Positions 37,012 to 46,213 of a stretch of 64,000 nucleotides of DNA are shown piece after piece. Under the pieces are notes generated by a model that saw only the letters and a program-made list of their open reading frames with translations, had not been told where the DNA came from and did not search any database. Origin of the DNA: Pseudoduganella flava (lineage in GTDB: Bacteria; Pseudomonadota; Gammaproteobacteria; Burkholderiales; Burkholderiaceae_D); NCBI RefSeq assembly GCF_007830495.1, contig NZ_VLKW01000004.1, forward strand, positions 310,001-374,000. The letters run 5' to 3'. Every line of letters begins with the position of its first letter. Within the stretch, counting starts at the first letter, position 1. The position numbers and the translations under genes are program-made.

Positions 37012-37551
37012 ATGAAGATCGCCAAGAACACCGTCGTGACCGTGCAATACAAACTGTCCGACGCTCAGAACAATCTGATCGAGGATGGCCGCGAGCCGAT
37101 GGTGTACCTGCATGGCGGGTACGAGAACACGCTGCCGAAGATCGAGGAAGAGCTCGACGGCAAGGACGTCGGCTACGCGAACACGATCCAGATCGAGCCG
37201 GATGACGCGTTCGGCGATTACGACCCGGAACTGGTGAAGGTCGAGCCGCGCTCGCGCCTGCCGGAGCCGCTGGAAGTGGGCATGCAGTTCGAAGGCATGC
37301 CCGATGGCGCCGACGACGGCGAAGCGATGATCTTCACGGTGACCGACATCGCCGAAGACAAGGTCGTGCTGGACGGTAACCATCCGCTGGCCGGCATGGC
37401 GCTGCGCTTTGAACTGAAGGTGCTGGACGTGCGTGCCGCCACCGAGGAAGAGATCGCCCACGAGCACGTGCATGGCGCCCACGGCCACCACCACGACGAA
37501 GACGACGAAGGCGAGGCGGGCGACGAGTTCCGCAGCCATCCGGTGCACTGA
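37012..37551 (+). CDS. slyD: FKBP-type peptidyl-prolyl isomerase SlyD
   Basis: 179-aa cytoplasmic prolyl isomerase, chaperone and nickel-binding protein. N-terminal FKBP half (KNTVVTVQYKLSDAQNNLIE; PMVYLHGGYENTLPKIEEEL), the IF chaperone insert (residues ~68-125), FKBP return (LDGNHPLAGMALRFELKVL) and a metal-binding tail HEHVHGAHGHHHDEDDE. The His-rich tail suggests nickel delivery to hydrogenase or general metal buffering. The 3' end, including the stop, is part of a 12-bp tandem repeat. Confidence 0.95.
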   Translation: MKIAKNTVVTVQYKLSDAQNNLIEDGREPMVYLHGGYENTLPKIEEELDGKDVGYANTIQIEPDDAFGDYDPELVKVEPRSRLPEPLEVGMQFEGMPDGADDGEAMIFTVTDIAEDKVVLDGNHPLAGMALRFELKVLDVRAATEEEIAHEHVHGAHGHHHDEDDEGEAGDEFRSHPVH

Positions 37552-37578
37552 GCAGTGCACTGAGCGGTGCACTGACCG
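37543..37578. repeat. Three 12-bp tandem repeats at the slyD stop
   Basis: GTGCACTGAGCA, GTGCACTGAGCG and GTGCACTGACCG in direct succession; the first encodes the last residues and stop of slyD. Each unit supplies a further TGA in the same frame, so loss or gain of units would not change the protein. Confidence 0.8.
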
Positions 37579-38625
37579 CTACTTGCCCTGCACGGCGGGA
37601 GGCTTCGTCCTCCCGTTTTCCACGGGTGGCCTGGGCTGCCCGTGCGCTTCCTTCTCGTCGGCATTCAAGGTGAACAGCGGTTCGCCGTCCGGCATCACCC
37701 GTATCTCGTTCCATTCGCCGGCCAACGTCACATGGCCGACATTGCCGCGCCACGTCACCGTGCCCGCAGGTGCCTCGCCCTTCGCGGCAGGCTCGCGGTT
37801 CGCATCGACCAGCAGCACCTTGCCCGGGTATTTTTCCGCCAGCGTACGGATCAGCCGGCGCGGCTCAGCAAAGCCGTCATGCTTCGTCGAGAACCCTTCC
37901 AGCAACGAGAAGCCCTGTTCGACGTGCGCCCGCACGTCACCATCGGAGAACAGCACCAGGCCCGCCAGCTTGCGCCGCTTGGCAAGGCTGAACAGCCGTT
38001 GCAGCCAGGCGCGGTTCGCCACGAGCCGGTCTTCGTACTCGCTGTTGCGGCCCGCCTCGATCAGGTAGTGGTTGTTGCGGGCGGGGAGGTTCACCGTGGC
38101 GAACAGCACGCCCTTCATTTCCCAGTAGCCGTTCTCCGCATAGCTGCGGAACTTCGGGATCGCCGATTGCCGGTTCAGGTCGAACTTGCGCGCACCCAGC
38201 GTGTCGTGACCGTCGAAGTAGATCTCGCGGATGCGGTTCAGGCGCTCGATCGCGTTCGAGCGGCCGGCCGAGTTGCGGCACTGCGTCCAGTCGGCGCCCG
38301 TCAGCACGAGGATCAGCGGCTGATCGGATTTGTTCAGCAGCGCGCGCCGTTGCAGGTACAGCTTGTCGCTGCACGGCTCGCCGGCCGACTTGATGCCGGC
38401 AGCGACGACGAACGCGGGCTTTTCCTTGTCGGCCCGTTCGATCGTGCGCTTCAGGTCCTCGTCGCCCGACTCGCCGGGAAACGTGTGGGCGATGACGGCG
38501 AACGTGAAGTCCTTCTCGCCGGGCTTCCTGTCGTTGCCGCTCCTGGCCTGCGCCGGCGCGGCCGCCGCCACGGCGCCGGCAACGGCGCACAGCAGCAGGC
38601 AGGCCAGGCCGGCGGCGCGCTTCAT
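37579..38625 (-). CDS. Exported protein coupled to mutS (possible metallophosphoesterase-like)
   Basis: 348-aa secreted protein: signal peptide [20 protein letters not shown] followed by AAAPAQA. The mature part ([67 protein letters not shown]) has the layout of a calcineurin-like phosphoesterase, with an alternating beta-strand pattern at expected metal positions, but D-x-H and G-D/N-H motifs are replaced (AHT, GAD, SDGD), so activity is doubtful. Its ATG overlaps the mutS stop (ATGA), giving tight translational coupling to a DNA-repair gene. Confidence 0.75.
   Translation of the reverse strand: MKRAAGLACLLLCAVAGAVAAAAPAQARSGNDRKPGEKDFTFAVIAHTFPGESGDEDLKRTIERADKEKPAFVVAAGIKSAGEPCSDKLYLQRRALLNKSDQPLILVLTGADWTQCRNSAGRSNAIERLNRIREIYFDGHDTLGARKFDLNRQSAIPKFRSYAENGYWEMKGVLFATVNLPARNNHYLIEAGRNSEYEDRLVANRAWLQRLFSLAKRRKLAGLVLFSDGDVRAHVEQGFSLLEGFSTKHDGFAEPRRLIRTLAEKYPGKVLLVDANREPAAKGEAPAGTVTWRGNVGHVTLAGEWNEIRVMPDGEPLFTLNADEKEAHGQPRPPVENGRTKPPAVQGK
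37596..37620 (+). terminator. Terminator of slyD inside the convergent gene end
   Basis: Stem CGGGAGG (37596-37602) / CCTCCCG (37609-37615) with a six-base loop and TTTT after it. It acts in the plus direction for slyD but lies within the last codons of the convergent exported-protein gene. Confidence 0.55.
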
Positions 38626-41309
38626 GCGGGCAGCAGGCGCTTGATCTGGTACAGCCGGTCCAGGGCCTCGCGGGGCGACAGCGCGTCCGGATCGAGTTCG
38701 TCCAGCGCTTCGAGCAGTTCCGCCAGGCGCGGGTCCTGGGCCGGCGCCGCGGCGGCGCTGGAAGGCGCGGCTGCCGGCTCGTCGTTCGCATCGGCGCTGG
38801 GCGCGGCGAACAGGTCCAGCTGCGGCGTCGCGTCGAGCGCCTGCGCTTCCAGCCGGGCCAGGTGCTTGCGCGCCGCCTTGATGACGGGTTGCGGCACGCC
38901 GGCCAGCTGCGCCACCTGCAAGCCGTAGCTTTGCGACGCGGGGCCTTCCTGTACCGCGTGCAGGAACACGATGCTGTCCTTGTGCTCGACGGCGGAGAGG
39001 TGCACGTTGGCCGCCGTCGGATGGCTGTCGGGCAGCCGCGTCAGCTCGAAATAGTGGGTGGCGAACAGCGTGAAGCTGCGGCTCGTGTCGATCAGGTGGC
39101 GCGCGATGGCCCAGGCCAGCGCGAGGCCGTCGAACGTCGACGTGCCGCGGCCGATCTCGTCCATCAGCACCAGCGAGTGCTCCGTGGCGCCATTCAGGAT
39201 CGTTGCCGCTTCCGTCATCTCCACCATGAACGTCGAGCGGCCGCCGGCCAGGTCGTCGGTCGCGCCGATGCGCGTGAAGACGCGGTCGATCGGGCCGATC
39301 GTCGCGCTGGCGGCCGGCACGTAGCTGCCGATGTAGGCCAGCAGCGTGATGAGTGCGACCTGGCGCATGAACGTCGATTTGCCGCCCATGTTCGGGCCCG
39401 TGATCAGCAGCAGGCGGCGGTCCGCCAGCAGGCGGCAGTCGTTGGCGATGAAGCGCTCGATCTGGTTCTCGACGACCGGGTGGCGGCCTTCGCGGATGTC
39501 GATGCACGCCTCGGCGACGAGCTTCGGCGCGCACCAGTTGTTGCGCAGCGCGTGCTCCGTCAGCGACGTCAGCGTATCGAGCTGCGCGATGCCTTGCGCG
39601 ATCGTCTGCAAGGTGGCGATGTGCGGCGCCAGGTCGGCCAGCAGCTGGTCGTACAGCACCTTCTCGCGGGCCAGCGCGCGGTCCTGTGCGGACAGCGCCT
39701 TGTCCTCGAACGCCTTCAGTTCCGGCGTGATGTAGCGTTCGCAGTTCTTCAGCGTCTGCCGGCGGCGGTAGTCGTCCGGCACCTTGTCGGCCTGGCCGTT
39801 CGTCACCTCGATGTAGAAGCCGTGCACCTTGTTGTACTCGACGCGCAGGTTGGCGATGCCGGTACGGGCGCGCTCGCGCACTTCCAGGTCGACGAGGAAC
39901 TGGCCGGCATTCTCGGACAGGCCGCGCAGCTCATCGAGTTCGGCATCGAAGCCGCGGGCGATGACGCCGCCGTCGCGCACCATCGTGGCCGGTTCCGGCA
40001 TCACGGCGCGCACCAGCAAGTCCACGCACGCGTCGGGCGTTTGCAGCTGGTCGTGGATGCGGCGCAGCAGGCTGTCGGCGTTGTCCAGCTCCAGCACGCG
40101 CTGCAGCGAATGCTGCAGCTTCGGCAGCTGCTGCAGGCCGTCGCGCAGCGCGGCCAGGTCGCGCGGGCGGGCCGTCAGCAGCGCGACGCGCGTGGTGATG
40201 CGTTCGATGTCCGGCACATGCTGCAGGTGGAAGCCCAGCGAGCCGGTGGCATCGTCCTGCATCAGCGCGGCGATCGCATCGTGCCGTGCACGGGCGACGC
40301 CCTGGTCGCGGCGCGCATGGTGCAGCCAGTGGCGCAACAGGCGCGAGCCCATCGCCGTGCGGCAGTGGTCCAGCAGCGAGAACAGCGTGGGCGATTCCTG
40401 GCCGCGGATCGTCTCCGTCAGTTCCAGGTTGCGACGCGTGGCGGCATCGAGGCCGATGAATTCGGACTCCGTCTCGCAGGCCAGGTTCTTCACGTGCTGC
40501 AGGCCGCGCCCTTGCGTCGACTGGGCGTAGCGCAGCAGCGCGCCGGCCGCGCCGAAGGCCGGGCCCATGCCATCGGCGCCGAAGCCCGTCAAGGTGGCGA
40601 CGCCCAGCTGGTCCAGCAGCGCCTTGTGGCCGTGCACCACGTCGAAGTGCCATTCCGGCACCTGGTTCACGTGGCACAGCGTGATCTCGTCGAACAGGTC
40701 GCCGCCGTCGGCCCGCAGGATCTCGGCGGGCACGATGCGCTCGAGCTCCTGCTGCAGGCGCGCGTTGACGGCGCGCTGGTCGCCCGAGAACTCCATCAGC
40801 CGCAGGTTGCCCGACGCGAGCGACAGCCACGCCAGCCCGCACGTGACCTGCTTGCGCTGGTTCAGCATCGCCAGGGCGAGCAGCGGGCGCTCCGACTTCT
40901 CGGGCAGCAGGTCCGAATCGGTCAGCGTGCCGGGCGTGACGATGCGCACGACCTTGCGCTCGACGGGGCCCTTGCTGGTGGCCGGATCGCCGATCTGCTC
41001 GCAGATCGCGCACGACTCGCCCAGCTTGACGAGCTTGGCCAGGTAGCCGTCCAGCGAATGGAACGGCACGCCGGCCATCTTGATCGGCACGCCATTGGCA
41101 TGACCGCGCGCCGTCAGCGTGATGCCGAGGATGCGCGATGCCTTCTCGGCGTCGTCGTAGAACAGCTCATAGAAATCGCCCATCCGGTAGAACACCAGCA
41201 TCGTCGGATGCTCGGCCTTGATGCGCAGATATTGCTGCATCATCGGCGTGACTTTTTCGGCGGGGCCGTTCTTCACGGCGGCGGCATTGATTTCGGCGGG
41301 AACGTTCAT
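38622..41309 (-). CDS. mutS: DNA mismatch repair protein MutS
   Basis: Mismatch-recognition ATPase of methyl-directed repair, 895 aa. N-terminal mismatch-binding motif [15 protein letters not shown] (Phe-x-Glu), connector and lever domains, Walker [29 protein letters not shown] and the C-terminal beta-clamp and tetramer zone ([20 protein letters not shown]). Start at the ATG giving [12 protein letters not shown]; longer upstream codons are non-coding. Its first 25 codons and leader are duplicated 3.8 kb away on the other side of an accessory island; this copy is the intact one. The stop overlaps the next gene. Confidence 0.97.
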   Translation of the reverse strand: MNVPAEINAAAVKNGPAEKVTPMMQQYLRIKAEHPTMLVFYRMGDFYELFYDDAEKASRILGITLTARGHANGVPIKMAGVPFHSLDGYLAKLVKLGESCAICEQIGDPATSKGPVERKVVRIVTPGTLTDSDLLPEKSERPLLALAMLNQRKQVTCGLAWLSLASGNLRLMEFSGDQRAVNARLQQELERIVPAEILRADGGDLFDEITLCHVNQVPEWHFDVVHGHKALLDQLGVATLTGFGADGMGPAFGAAGALLRYAQSTQGRGLQHVKNLACETESEFIGLDAATRRNLELTETIRGQESPTLFSLLDHCRTAMGSRLLRHWLHHARRDQGVARARHDAIAALMQDDATGSLGFHLQHVPDIERITTRVALLTARPRDLAALRDGLQQLPKLQHSLQRVLELDNADSLLRRIHDQLQTPDACVDLLVRAVMPEPATMVRDGGVIARGFDAELDELRGLSENAGQFLVDLEVRERARTGIANLRVEYNKVHGFYIEVTNGQADKVPDDYRRRQTLKNCERYITPELKAFEDKALSAQDRALAREKVLYDQLLADLAPHIATLQTIAQGIAQLDTLTSLTEHALRNNWCAPKLVAEACIDIREGRHPVVENQIERFIANDCRLLADRRLLLITGPNMGGKSTFMRQVALITLLAYIGSYVPAASATIGPIDRVFTRIGATDDLAGGRSTFMVEMTEAATILNGATEHSLVLMDEIGRGTSTFDGLALAWAIARHLIDTSRSFTLFATHYFELTRLPDSHPTAANVHLSAVEHKDSIVFLHAVQEGPASQSYGLQVAQLAGVPQPVIKAARKHLARLEAQALDATPQLDLFAAPSADANDEPAAAPSSAAAAPAQDPRLAELLEALDELDPDALSPREALDRLYQIKRLLPA

Positions 41310-41411
41310 GTGTACGGCTGAGAGTCGAGATGCGTCGGGCGTGCATTTTACCCGGTTTGGCGGGTGGGATTGCGGTTTTGGCACGCGGTCAGGCTCATGC
41401 GGGGCACGGCG
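41235..41411. repeat. Direct repeat copy 1 (mutS 5' end and leader), left end of island
   Basis: Contains codons 1-25 of mutS and about 100 bases of its upstream region. It matches 45028-45178 over its whole length in the same orientation at roughly 85% identity by eye, with a few small indels (one of about 17 bases near 41388-41403). Typical of an integration event that rebuilt the 5' end of the target gene. Confidence 0.85.
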
Positions 41412-41528
41412 CTGATGCAGGAAGGCGTGCTCTCGATATTGCTTCCACGACCGTCGGCAACTATGCAAGCTTGGGGCGGGGCGAGAATAGGTCAGCCGCC
41501 TTTGGTGTGCAGCTGAAGAAGCATCTGG

Positions 41529-41606
41529 TACATCGACGTCTATCCTTACATCGACGGCATTAAGGGCGAGTCCATCGACCGGTCCCATCTTGGTGGATCG
41601 GACTGA
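41529..41606 (+). pseudogene. Fragment resembling the N-terminus of T6SS Hcp
   Basis: A 25-codon open stretch reads [20 protein letters not shown] and then LGGSD before a stop. The [18 protein letters not shown] pattern is characteristic of the first residues of Hcp, the type VI tail-tube protein. There is no start codon and the rest is missing, so this is a remnant. Being short, the match could still be chance. Confidence 0.45.
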
Positions 41607-41847
41607 CCTTGGCCGTCGGGACGTCACACAGGCCAAGGCTGTACGTACAAAGGTTGTTGATGCCAAGGCACGATGCCCACCCGATCAGGGCCATCGCCAA
41701 TTTAAAGCCCAGCGGACGAACCACCAGTGGGGCAGTGATTTCATCCATATCTCGAACCTCGCTGGACTGGCATCTTGGTTCAACCACCGCCGCTTGTTGG
41801 ACCCGCTTGGCTATATACCGCCAGCCAAAGCTGAGGCAAACTGCTAG
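41590..41847 (+). pseudogene. IS3-family transposase (OrfB) remnant with internal deletion
   Basis: Frame containing [20 protein letters not shown] and FKAQRTNHQWGSDFIHIS, which matches the region before the first catalytic Asp of IS3-type OrfB (usual form FKAxRPNQLWVSDFTYVST), fused directly to WFNHRRLLDPLGYIPPAKAE, the OrfB C-terminus. About 120 residues containing the D-D-E core are missing, so it cannot transpose. No terminal inverted repeats were identified. Confidence 0.7.
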
Positions 41848-41907
41848 GCGCCACTGCGCAGTTAGGTCACCTCGAAACTAGGGCGATTCAGTGTTGATCC
41901 GGTATTT

Positions 41908-42960
41908 ATGAGAGAGAAAGCAATGGGTATGAAATCTCGCAGCGCGCGAGCGCCTTATGGAGCAAAAAGCAGCACGGTTGGGGTTCTCCCAGTGCGCAAC
42001 GAAGCGGAAGTCTTCGCCGAATTGGAGATGTTATGCCAGTCGCCAGGCTACGCGCGTGTGATCGCACGCATGTGCCTGCTCGACAACATGATTAGCTACG
42101 TCGGCGAGGCGACTGCACGCGACATGTTAAGACTCTACGACCCCGCTCGATTGGCTCGCAATGAAATGAACGTGTGCATTGGTTTGTGGGCGAAGGGCGC
42201 TCGAGACTTCACGTCTCTGGATCCGTGCAATGAAGACCAACTCATCGCGCGAACTAAGCGCCTATGTGAGGAAATTCACTGGGCAATGAACGAGCCGACT
42301 ATGGTCGCGATGCGAGCCCTGTTTGAGGGCAAAGCGCAGGCAAGCTCGAATCCGACAGCGAGTGGCGCTGCGATGCGGGAAGCCATTTTCTACGGGGGAG
42401 AGAGCGCCTTTGCCTTCCAGTATCGTGATTTTGCGCCGGTGAGATATGCGGCTGACGAGCCATGGATTCGAGCGCGCAAGGGCTTTTCGATAAAGGAAGC
42501 TTCCGCGGTGGCTCGCGCGGTGTCTAAAACGCTCGACGTGCGCGCCGGTCAAGTGCTCTCGCGTTCGCGCGGGAATCTCGCAAAAATCGAGGACCCCTTG
42601 GACCTATACACTTTTTCGGTGCGAGACATCAGCGTTGCGGCCCGCTTGCCTGAGGAAACTTGTGAACGAGTGCTTGCGGCTTTCGCCTACCCTGCGGGGG
42701 AGAAAAACGCCCAGTTCACGAAAGTCGACGCCCGCAACATGGCCGCCATCCTCCCGGTAGTGCGTCGCGATGAGCGCTACGTCGTGTTTAATGTTGTGGA
42801 CCTCTACGAGTCCCTCTACCAGCACCATATTTCTGGATGTTGCAGGACAAGTCTTACAAGCTCGCGGCGGCCCATCGGGGCCAATTCACCGAGGAGTTTG
42901 CGCGACAGCGTTTGGCCTCGGTATTCGGGGTGGACAAGACGCTCGCAAACGTGGGGCTGA
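41908..42960 (+). pseudogene. N-terminal half of a frameshifted SEC-C/nuclease-like protein
   Basis: About 305 residues up to LYESLYQ are in true frame; the rest to the stop at 42960 is out of frame. Inserting one base between 42822 and 42823 would give YQSPYFWMLQDKSY and join it to the downstream half, a protein of roughly 740 aa. This half is soluble and mostly helical, with no domain I can name (VFAELEMLCQSPGYARVIAR; FYGGESAFAFQYRDFAPVRY). Start at ATG 41908; ATGs at 41923 and 41929 are alternatives, the former behind GAGAGA. No slippery heptamer is near the break, so programmed frameshifting is unlikely. Confidence 0.7.
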
Positions 42961-44138
42961 TGCGCTCGAAGGACGTCGCTGGAGAAGTTGATGTCCTCGT
43001 TACCTTTTCGAAGTTTGCAATTATCGTACAGGCGAAGTCCAAGCAGTTGACGGCTGTGGCGCGCCAAGGCGATGAGAAGCAAATACAAAAGGACTTCGCG
43101 GGCGCGGTTCAGTCTGCCTGCGATCAAGGCATGGACTGCGCGAAGATGCTTTTCGATCCCGCGATCAAATGGGTCGACTCGCATGGCAGTGCGGTCGCCC
43201 CTGCGGCAGTGGAGAGGGTTTTTGTCGTTTGCCTAGTCGCTGACCACTATCCAGCGTTGGCCGCGCAGGCCCGACAATTTCTGCGATTCGATACTGTCGA
43301 TCGTGTGGCCTCGCCGTTAGTGATGGACGTTTTCCTGCTTGACGCTTTGGCTGAGATGCTCGACACGCCACTGCACTTTCTGAACTATCTGGAACGTCGC
43401 AGCGGATACGCCGACCAGGTGATGTCGAACCACGAGCTGAACATCTTAGGATTTCATCTCGTCCAAAATCTCCACATGCAGGAAGACGCGTCCCTGTTTC
43501 ATCTGGGCGACGACTTCGGAATCGACTTGGAACTGGCGATGTTAGCGCGTAGGGAGGGGCTCGAAGCGCCACGAACACCCAGGGGAATTCTAACGATCCT
43601 TGATGGCACGACGCTGGGAGCGCTGTTGAGGCAGATTGAATATAGGCCGGAGCCTGGTATGGTGGAGCTGGGCTTCGCAATTTTGGCGATGAGCGAAAAC
43701 GCACTCAATCAAGCCAACGCGGCGCTGTCAGCAATCATGCGTTTGTCTCAAATTGATAATGGCCGCCATGACTTCACAGTCCAGCTCAAAGATGGCGTCG
43801 GCTTGACATTCCACAGCTCGGCCTTGCCTGAGCAGCGGGCGCGAGACGGTCTTATGGATCATTGTGTGCGCCGAAAATACGTGCAGCAGGCATCCCGCTG
43901 GTTTGGTGTGTTGCTTCATCCCACCACTGGACAAATGCGATGCGGCGTGATGCTGGCCTCTCCATGGGAGCGCGATGCACAGCTCGACATCGCGACCGCG
44001 CACATGTCACGACGCTCGAATGTGTCCAGCGCTCAGTTGCGTCAATTCACGAGGCCACGCGATGTCGCCAAAGTGGGGCGCAACGCGCCATGCCCGTGCG
44101 GGAGCGGAAAGAAGAGCAAGCGTTGCTGCCATCCTTAG
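42837..44138 (+). pseudogene. C-terminal half: PD-(D/E)xK nuclease-like domain and SEC-C zinc motif
   Basis: 433 residues from the internal ATG, with true frame reaching back to 42825. The first part, HRGQFTEEFARQRLASVFG followed by GEVDVLVTFSKFAIIVQAKS, has the E...E-x-D...Q-x-K pattern of PD-(D/E)xK (NERD/Mrr-like) nuclease folds. The end, VGRNAPCPCGSGKKSKRCC, is a SEC-C zinc motif as in SecA. Such fusions occur in uncharacterised proteins of mobile islands; a defence role is plausible but unproven. If translated alone from 42837 it would still hold both domains, though without a visible ribosome site. Confidence 0.72.
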
Positions 44139-44239
44139 CGGTTGCGATGGCGTGATATAAAGTTAGATGACGGGGCCGTTATGTCTACAAATCATTCCAA
44201 GGCGCGGTTACGGCACCGTGCTTAAGGCGGCGGTCTGCA

Positions 44240-44908
44240 TTAAATGTGTCGACGACCTTCCTCAAGTTGCTCGCGTGTCAGCCGTTTGGTGATGGCGTAG
44301 CCGTTCAAAAACTTCACTAGCATTGCGCTGCCCTCTCGAAAACATTCGATCACTTCAAGCCAACTGGATTCGGGGAAGTTTAGGTCCGTTTCGGATATCA
44401 ATAGATTTATGGTCCCGTCTTCGTAGAGCGACTCCACGGCATCGTAAAGGTGCGAGGAGGAGAAGTGGACGTAGCCGCATAGGTTGTCGTAGACAGCGGG
44501 TAGCCAAGTGTAATCCTTCGATCGAATCTGCACCAAGCGCGCATCCGTCAATCGCTCTCCTTCGCGATCTTTAAGCTTGTTGATCGGTTTGCCCGAGATG
44601 GCAAGCGTCGCGAACTCGTGAGGATTCTTCACGAGCCACGCGGCCGAAAATCGTAGCGACGTGTCAAGGTGCGTCCGCAGCAAGGATCGCGCACTGACCA
44701 TATTCCAAGATTCGATGAGAAGCTTCATTGCGGCAGACGCGCTAAGGGCGCGTTTGACTGCCCCGCTAGCAAGCAAATCTAGTGGAAACATCGGCGCACC
44801 GTTGCCACCGATCACGGCCTTCCAAGAGGAGAGCATAGTTTGCCGATCACCATCCAACCGCAGCAGCGAGGCTTGCACTAGCTCGGTATGTTGCTGCATT
44901 GCGTTCAT
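44240..44908 (-). CDS. Hypothetical protein of the island (222 aa)
   Basis: I do not recognise the family. Soluble, mostly helical, no signal peptide. Notable segments are SARSLLRTHLDTSLRFSAAW and WLPAVYDNLCGYVHFSSSHL; an R-x(n)-H-x-S arrangement in all-helical proteins recalls HEPN-like or DUF5677-like families, but the diagnostic R-x4-6-H spacing is not clear. Convergent with the broken nuclease-like gene across a 100-base gap, so not in one operon. Codon use is unlike the chromosome around it. Start at the first of two ATGs (MNAMQQHTEL). Confidence 0.65.
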   Translation of the reverse strand: MNAMQQHTELVQASLLRLDGDRQTMLSSWKAVIGGNGAPMFPLDLLASGAVKRALSASAAMKLLIESWNMVSARSLLRTHLDTSLRFSAAWLVKNPHEFATLAISGKPINKLKDREGERLTDARLVQIRSKDYTWLPAVYDNLCGYVHFSSSHLYDAVESLYEDGTINLLISETDLNFPESSWLEVIECFREGSAMLVKFLNGYAITKRLTREQLEEGRRHI

Positions 44909-45367
44909 GTGATTCCTTTGAACCGCGGCTCAAAACCAGTAGCGATTAAAGAGCACTGAAAGAAAAAATTAAGCTCTTCAACACGCGCCGCCGGGCTAAG
45001 CAGCGCAGGAAAAAACGCACGAACGTGCTGCATCATGTACCTGACTTTTTCGGCGGAGCCGTTAATCACGGCAGCGGCATTGATTTCGGTCATGTGTATG
45101 GCTGAGAGTCGGGATGCATGGGAGTGCATTTTACCCGGTTAGGCGGGTGGGATTGCGGTCATGGCACGCGACGGCGCTGCCGGGTAACTGTACTCGAGCT
45201 CGTGTCCAAATTTGAAGTCAACGCCGAAATCCGACACGGGCTCAACGTGCTCATAGCTGAGCCCGCGTCAGGAAGCAGGGTTGACCCTAGGGTGGACACG
45301 GAGTGAGCCTTAGCGCGCCGCGCCGGCGAAACTCGCCTGTCAAGGCCGGAACGGGTATAGTTCAGCC
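44909..45367. other. Right end of island and region before the HDOD gene
   Basis: About 460 bases without an intact gene. 44909-45027: AT-rich leader of the minus-strand island gene. 45028-45178: second mutS-start copy. 45179-45367: a return to higher GC, with scattered inverted GTGTCC/GGACAC motifs and, at the end, TATAGT (45356-45361) six bases before the HDOD ATG. Confidence 0.5.
45028..45178. repeat. Direct repeat copy 2 (degenerate mutS 5' end), right end of island
   Basis: Decayed copy of the mutS start: on the minus strand it still reads MTEINAAAVINGSAEKVRYM before diverging, against [20 protein letters not shown] in mutS. The upstream part (GTGCATTTTACCCGG and the following GCGGGTGGGATTGCGG) is nearly identical. 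It marks where the mutS promoter region stood before the insertion, or the second end of the element. Confidence 0.85.
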
Positions 45368-46204
45368 ATGGAGAAACTCAAAGACTTCGCCCAGATCGTC
45401 ACGGAAGCCCAGCGGGGCGAGCTGGTGTTCCCCACCAGCGTCAATGCCGCGCTGACGTTGCAGCTGACGTTGGCCGATCCGGATTGCCATGACGAAGACG
45501 TCATCCGCAAGCTGCTGGCCGAGCCGATCCTTGCCGCGCGCGCCGTGGCGCTGGCCAATTCGGCCGTGTTCCGGTCGAATGGCGCGGCGCTGGCGACCAG
45601 CGTGCGCACCGCGGTGATGCGCCTGGGTTACCGCAACCTGTACACGCTGGCCGCGGCGATGGTCGTGCGCCAGTTCGGCGCGAAGATCCGCGACCCGCAG
45701 CTGCGCCTGCAGGCCGAGCAGCTGTGGAAGTACACGGCCCATGTCGCGGCGTTGTCCTATGTGATCGCTGACCGCATCACGCACGTGGAGCCCGATACGG
45801 CGCTGTTCGCCGGCATCATGCACGAGGTGGGCGGCTTCTATCTGCTGGGCCGCGCCGATGCGATCCCTGGCCTGCTGGACGATCCGGAAGAGTGGATGGG
45901 TGCGGCGCAGGAAATCATCGCGCGCGAAATCATGAAGAAGCTGCAGGTGCCCGAGCCGGTCGCGCTGGCGATCGTGTCGCTGCGCGGCGCCGCCGTCGGC
46001 ATTCCGCCGGAAGGCTTGCGCGACACGTTGCTGGTCGCGCGCTACCTGTGCCCGGTCGAGTCGCCGCTGCCGCAGGATCACGACCATGCGCTGTCGCGCA
46101 CGGCCGCGCTGGCGGGCTACCTGGAGCGGCACCCCGATGTGGCGCTGGTGCTGGACGAGGCCTTCGAGCAGGCCAAGTCGATGAGTGCCGCGCTGCTGGT
46201 GTAA
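45368..46204 (+). CDS. HDOD-domain protein
   Basis: 278-aa single-domain HDOD protein, a relative of HD phosphohydrolases that has lost most metal ligands and usually acts in signalling (for example with cyclic-di-GMP or chemotaxis systems). Typical segments: FPTSVNAALTLQLTLADPDC, LAEPILAARAVALANSAVF, AVMRLGYRNLYTLAAAMVV and ALFAGIMHEVGGFYLL. No receiver or output domain is attached. TATAGT ends six bases before the ATG and no ribosome site is visible, so the mRNA may be leaderless. It was probably the gene next to mutS before the island arrived. Confidence 0.9.
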   Translation: MEKLKDFAQIVTEAQRGELVFPTSVNAALTLQLTLADPDCHDEDVIRKLLAEPILAARAVALANSAVFRSNGAALATSVRTAVMRLGYRNLYTLAAAMVVRQFGAKIRDPQLRLQAEQLWKYTAHVAALSYVIADRITHVEPDTALFAGIMHEVGGFYLLGRADAIPGLLDDPEEWMGAAQEIIAREIMKKLQVPEPVALAIVSLRGAAVGIPPEGLRDTLLVARYLCPVESPLPQDHDHALSRTAALAGYLERHPDVALVLDEAFEQAKSMSAALLV

Positions 46205-46213
46205 GTTCGACGC

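Larger units (their letters stand above)
41388..45027. mobile_element. Accessory island inserted at the mutS 5' end
   Basis: About 3.6 kb lying between two direct copies of the mutS start region. It is clearly lower in GC (nearer 55%) than the flanks and has different codon use (frequent AGA, TTG, ATA, CTA). Cargo, left to right: an Hcp-like fragment, an internally deleted IS3-family transposase, a broken nuclease-like/SEC-C gene, and an unknown minus-strand gene. No integrase or recombinase is visible, so it is either a decayed element or was mobilised in trans or by homologous recombination. Confidence 0.75.

Noticed and set aside
42780..42840. Programmed frameshift in the SEC-C/nuclease gene
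   Set aside because: No X-XXY-YYZ slippery heptamer or stimulatory hairpin is visible at the break; a one-base deletion explains the data better.
45028..45178. A second functional mutS start or small gene
   Set aside because: Similarity to MutS ends after about 25 residues and the frame has no conserved continuation; it is a duplicated relict.
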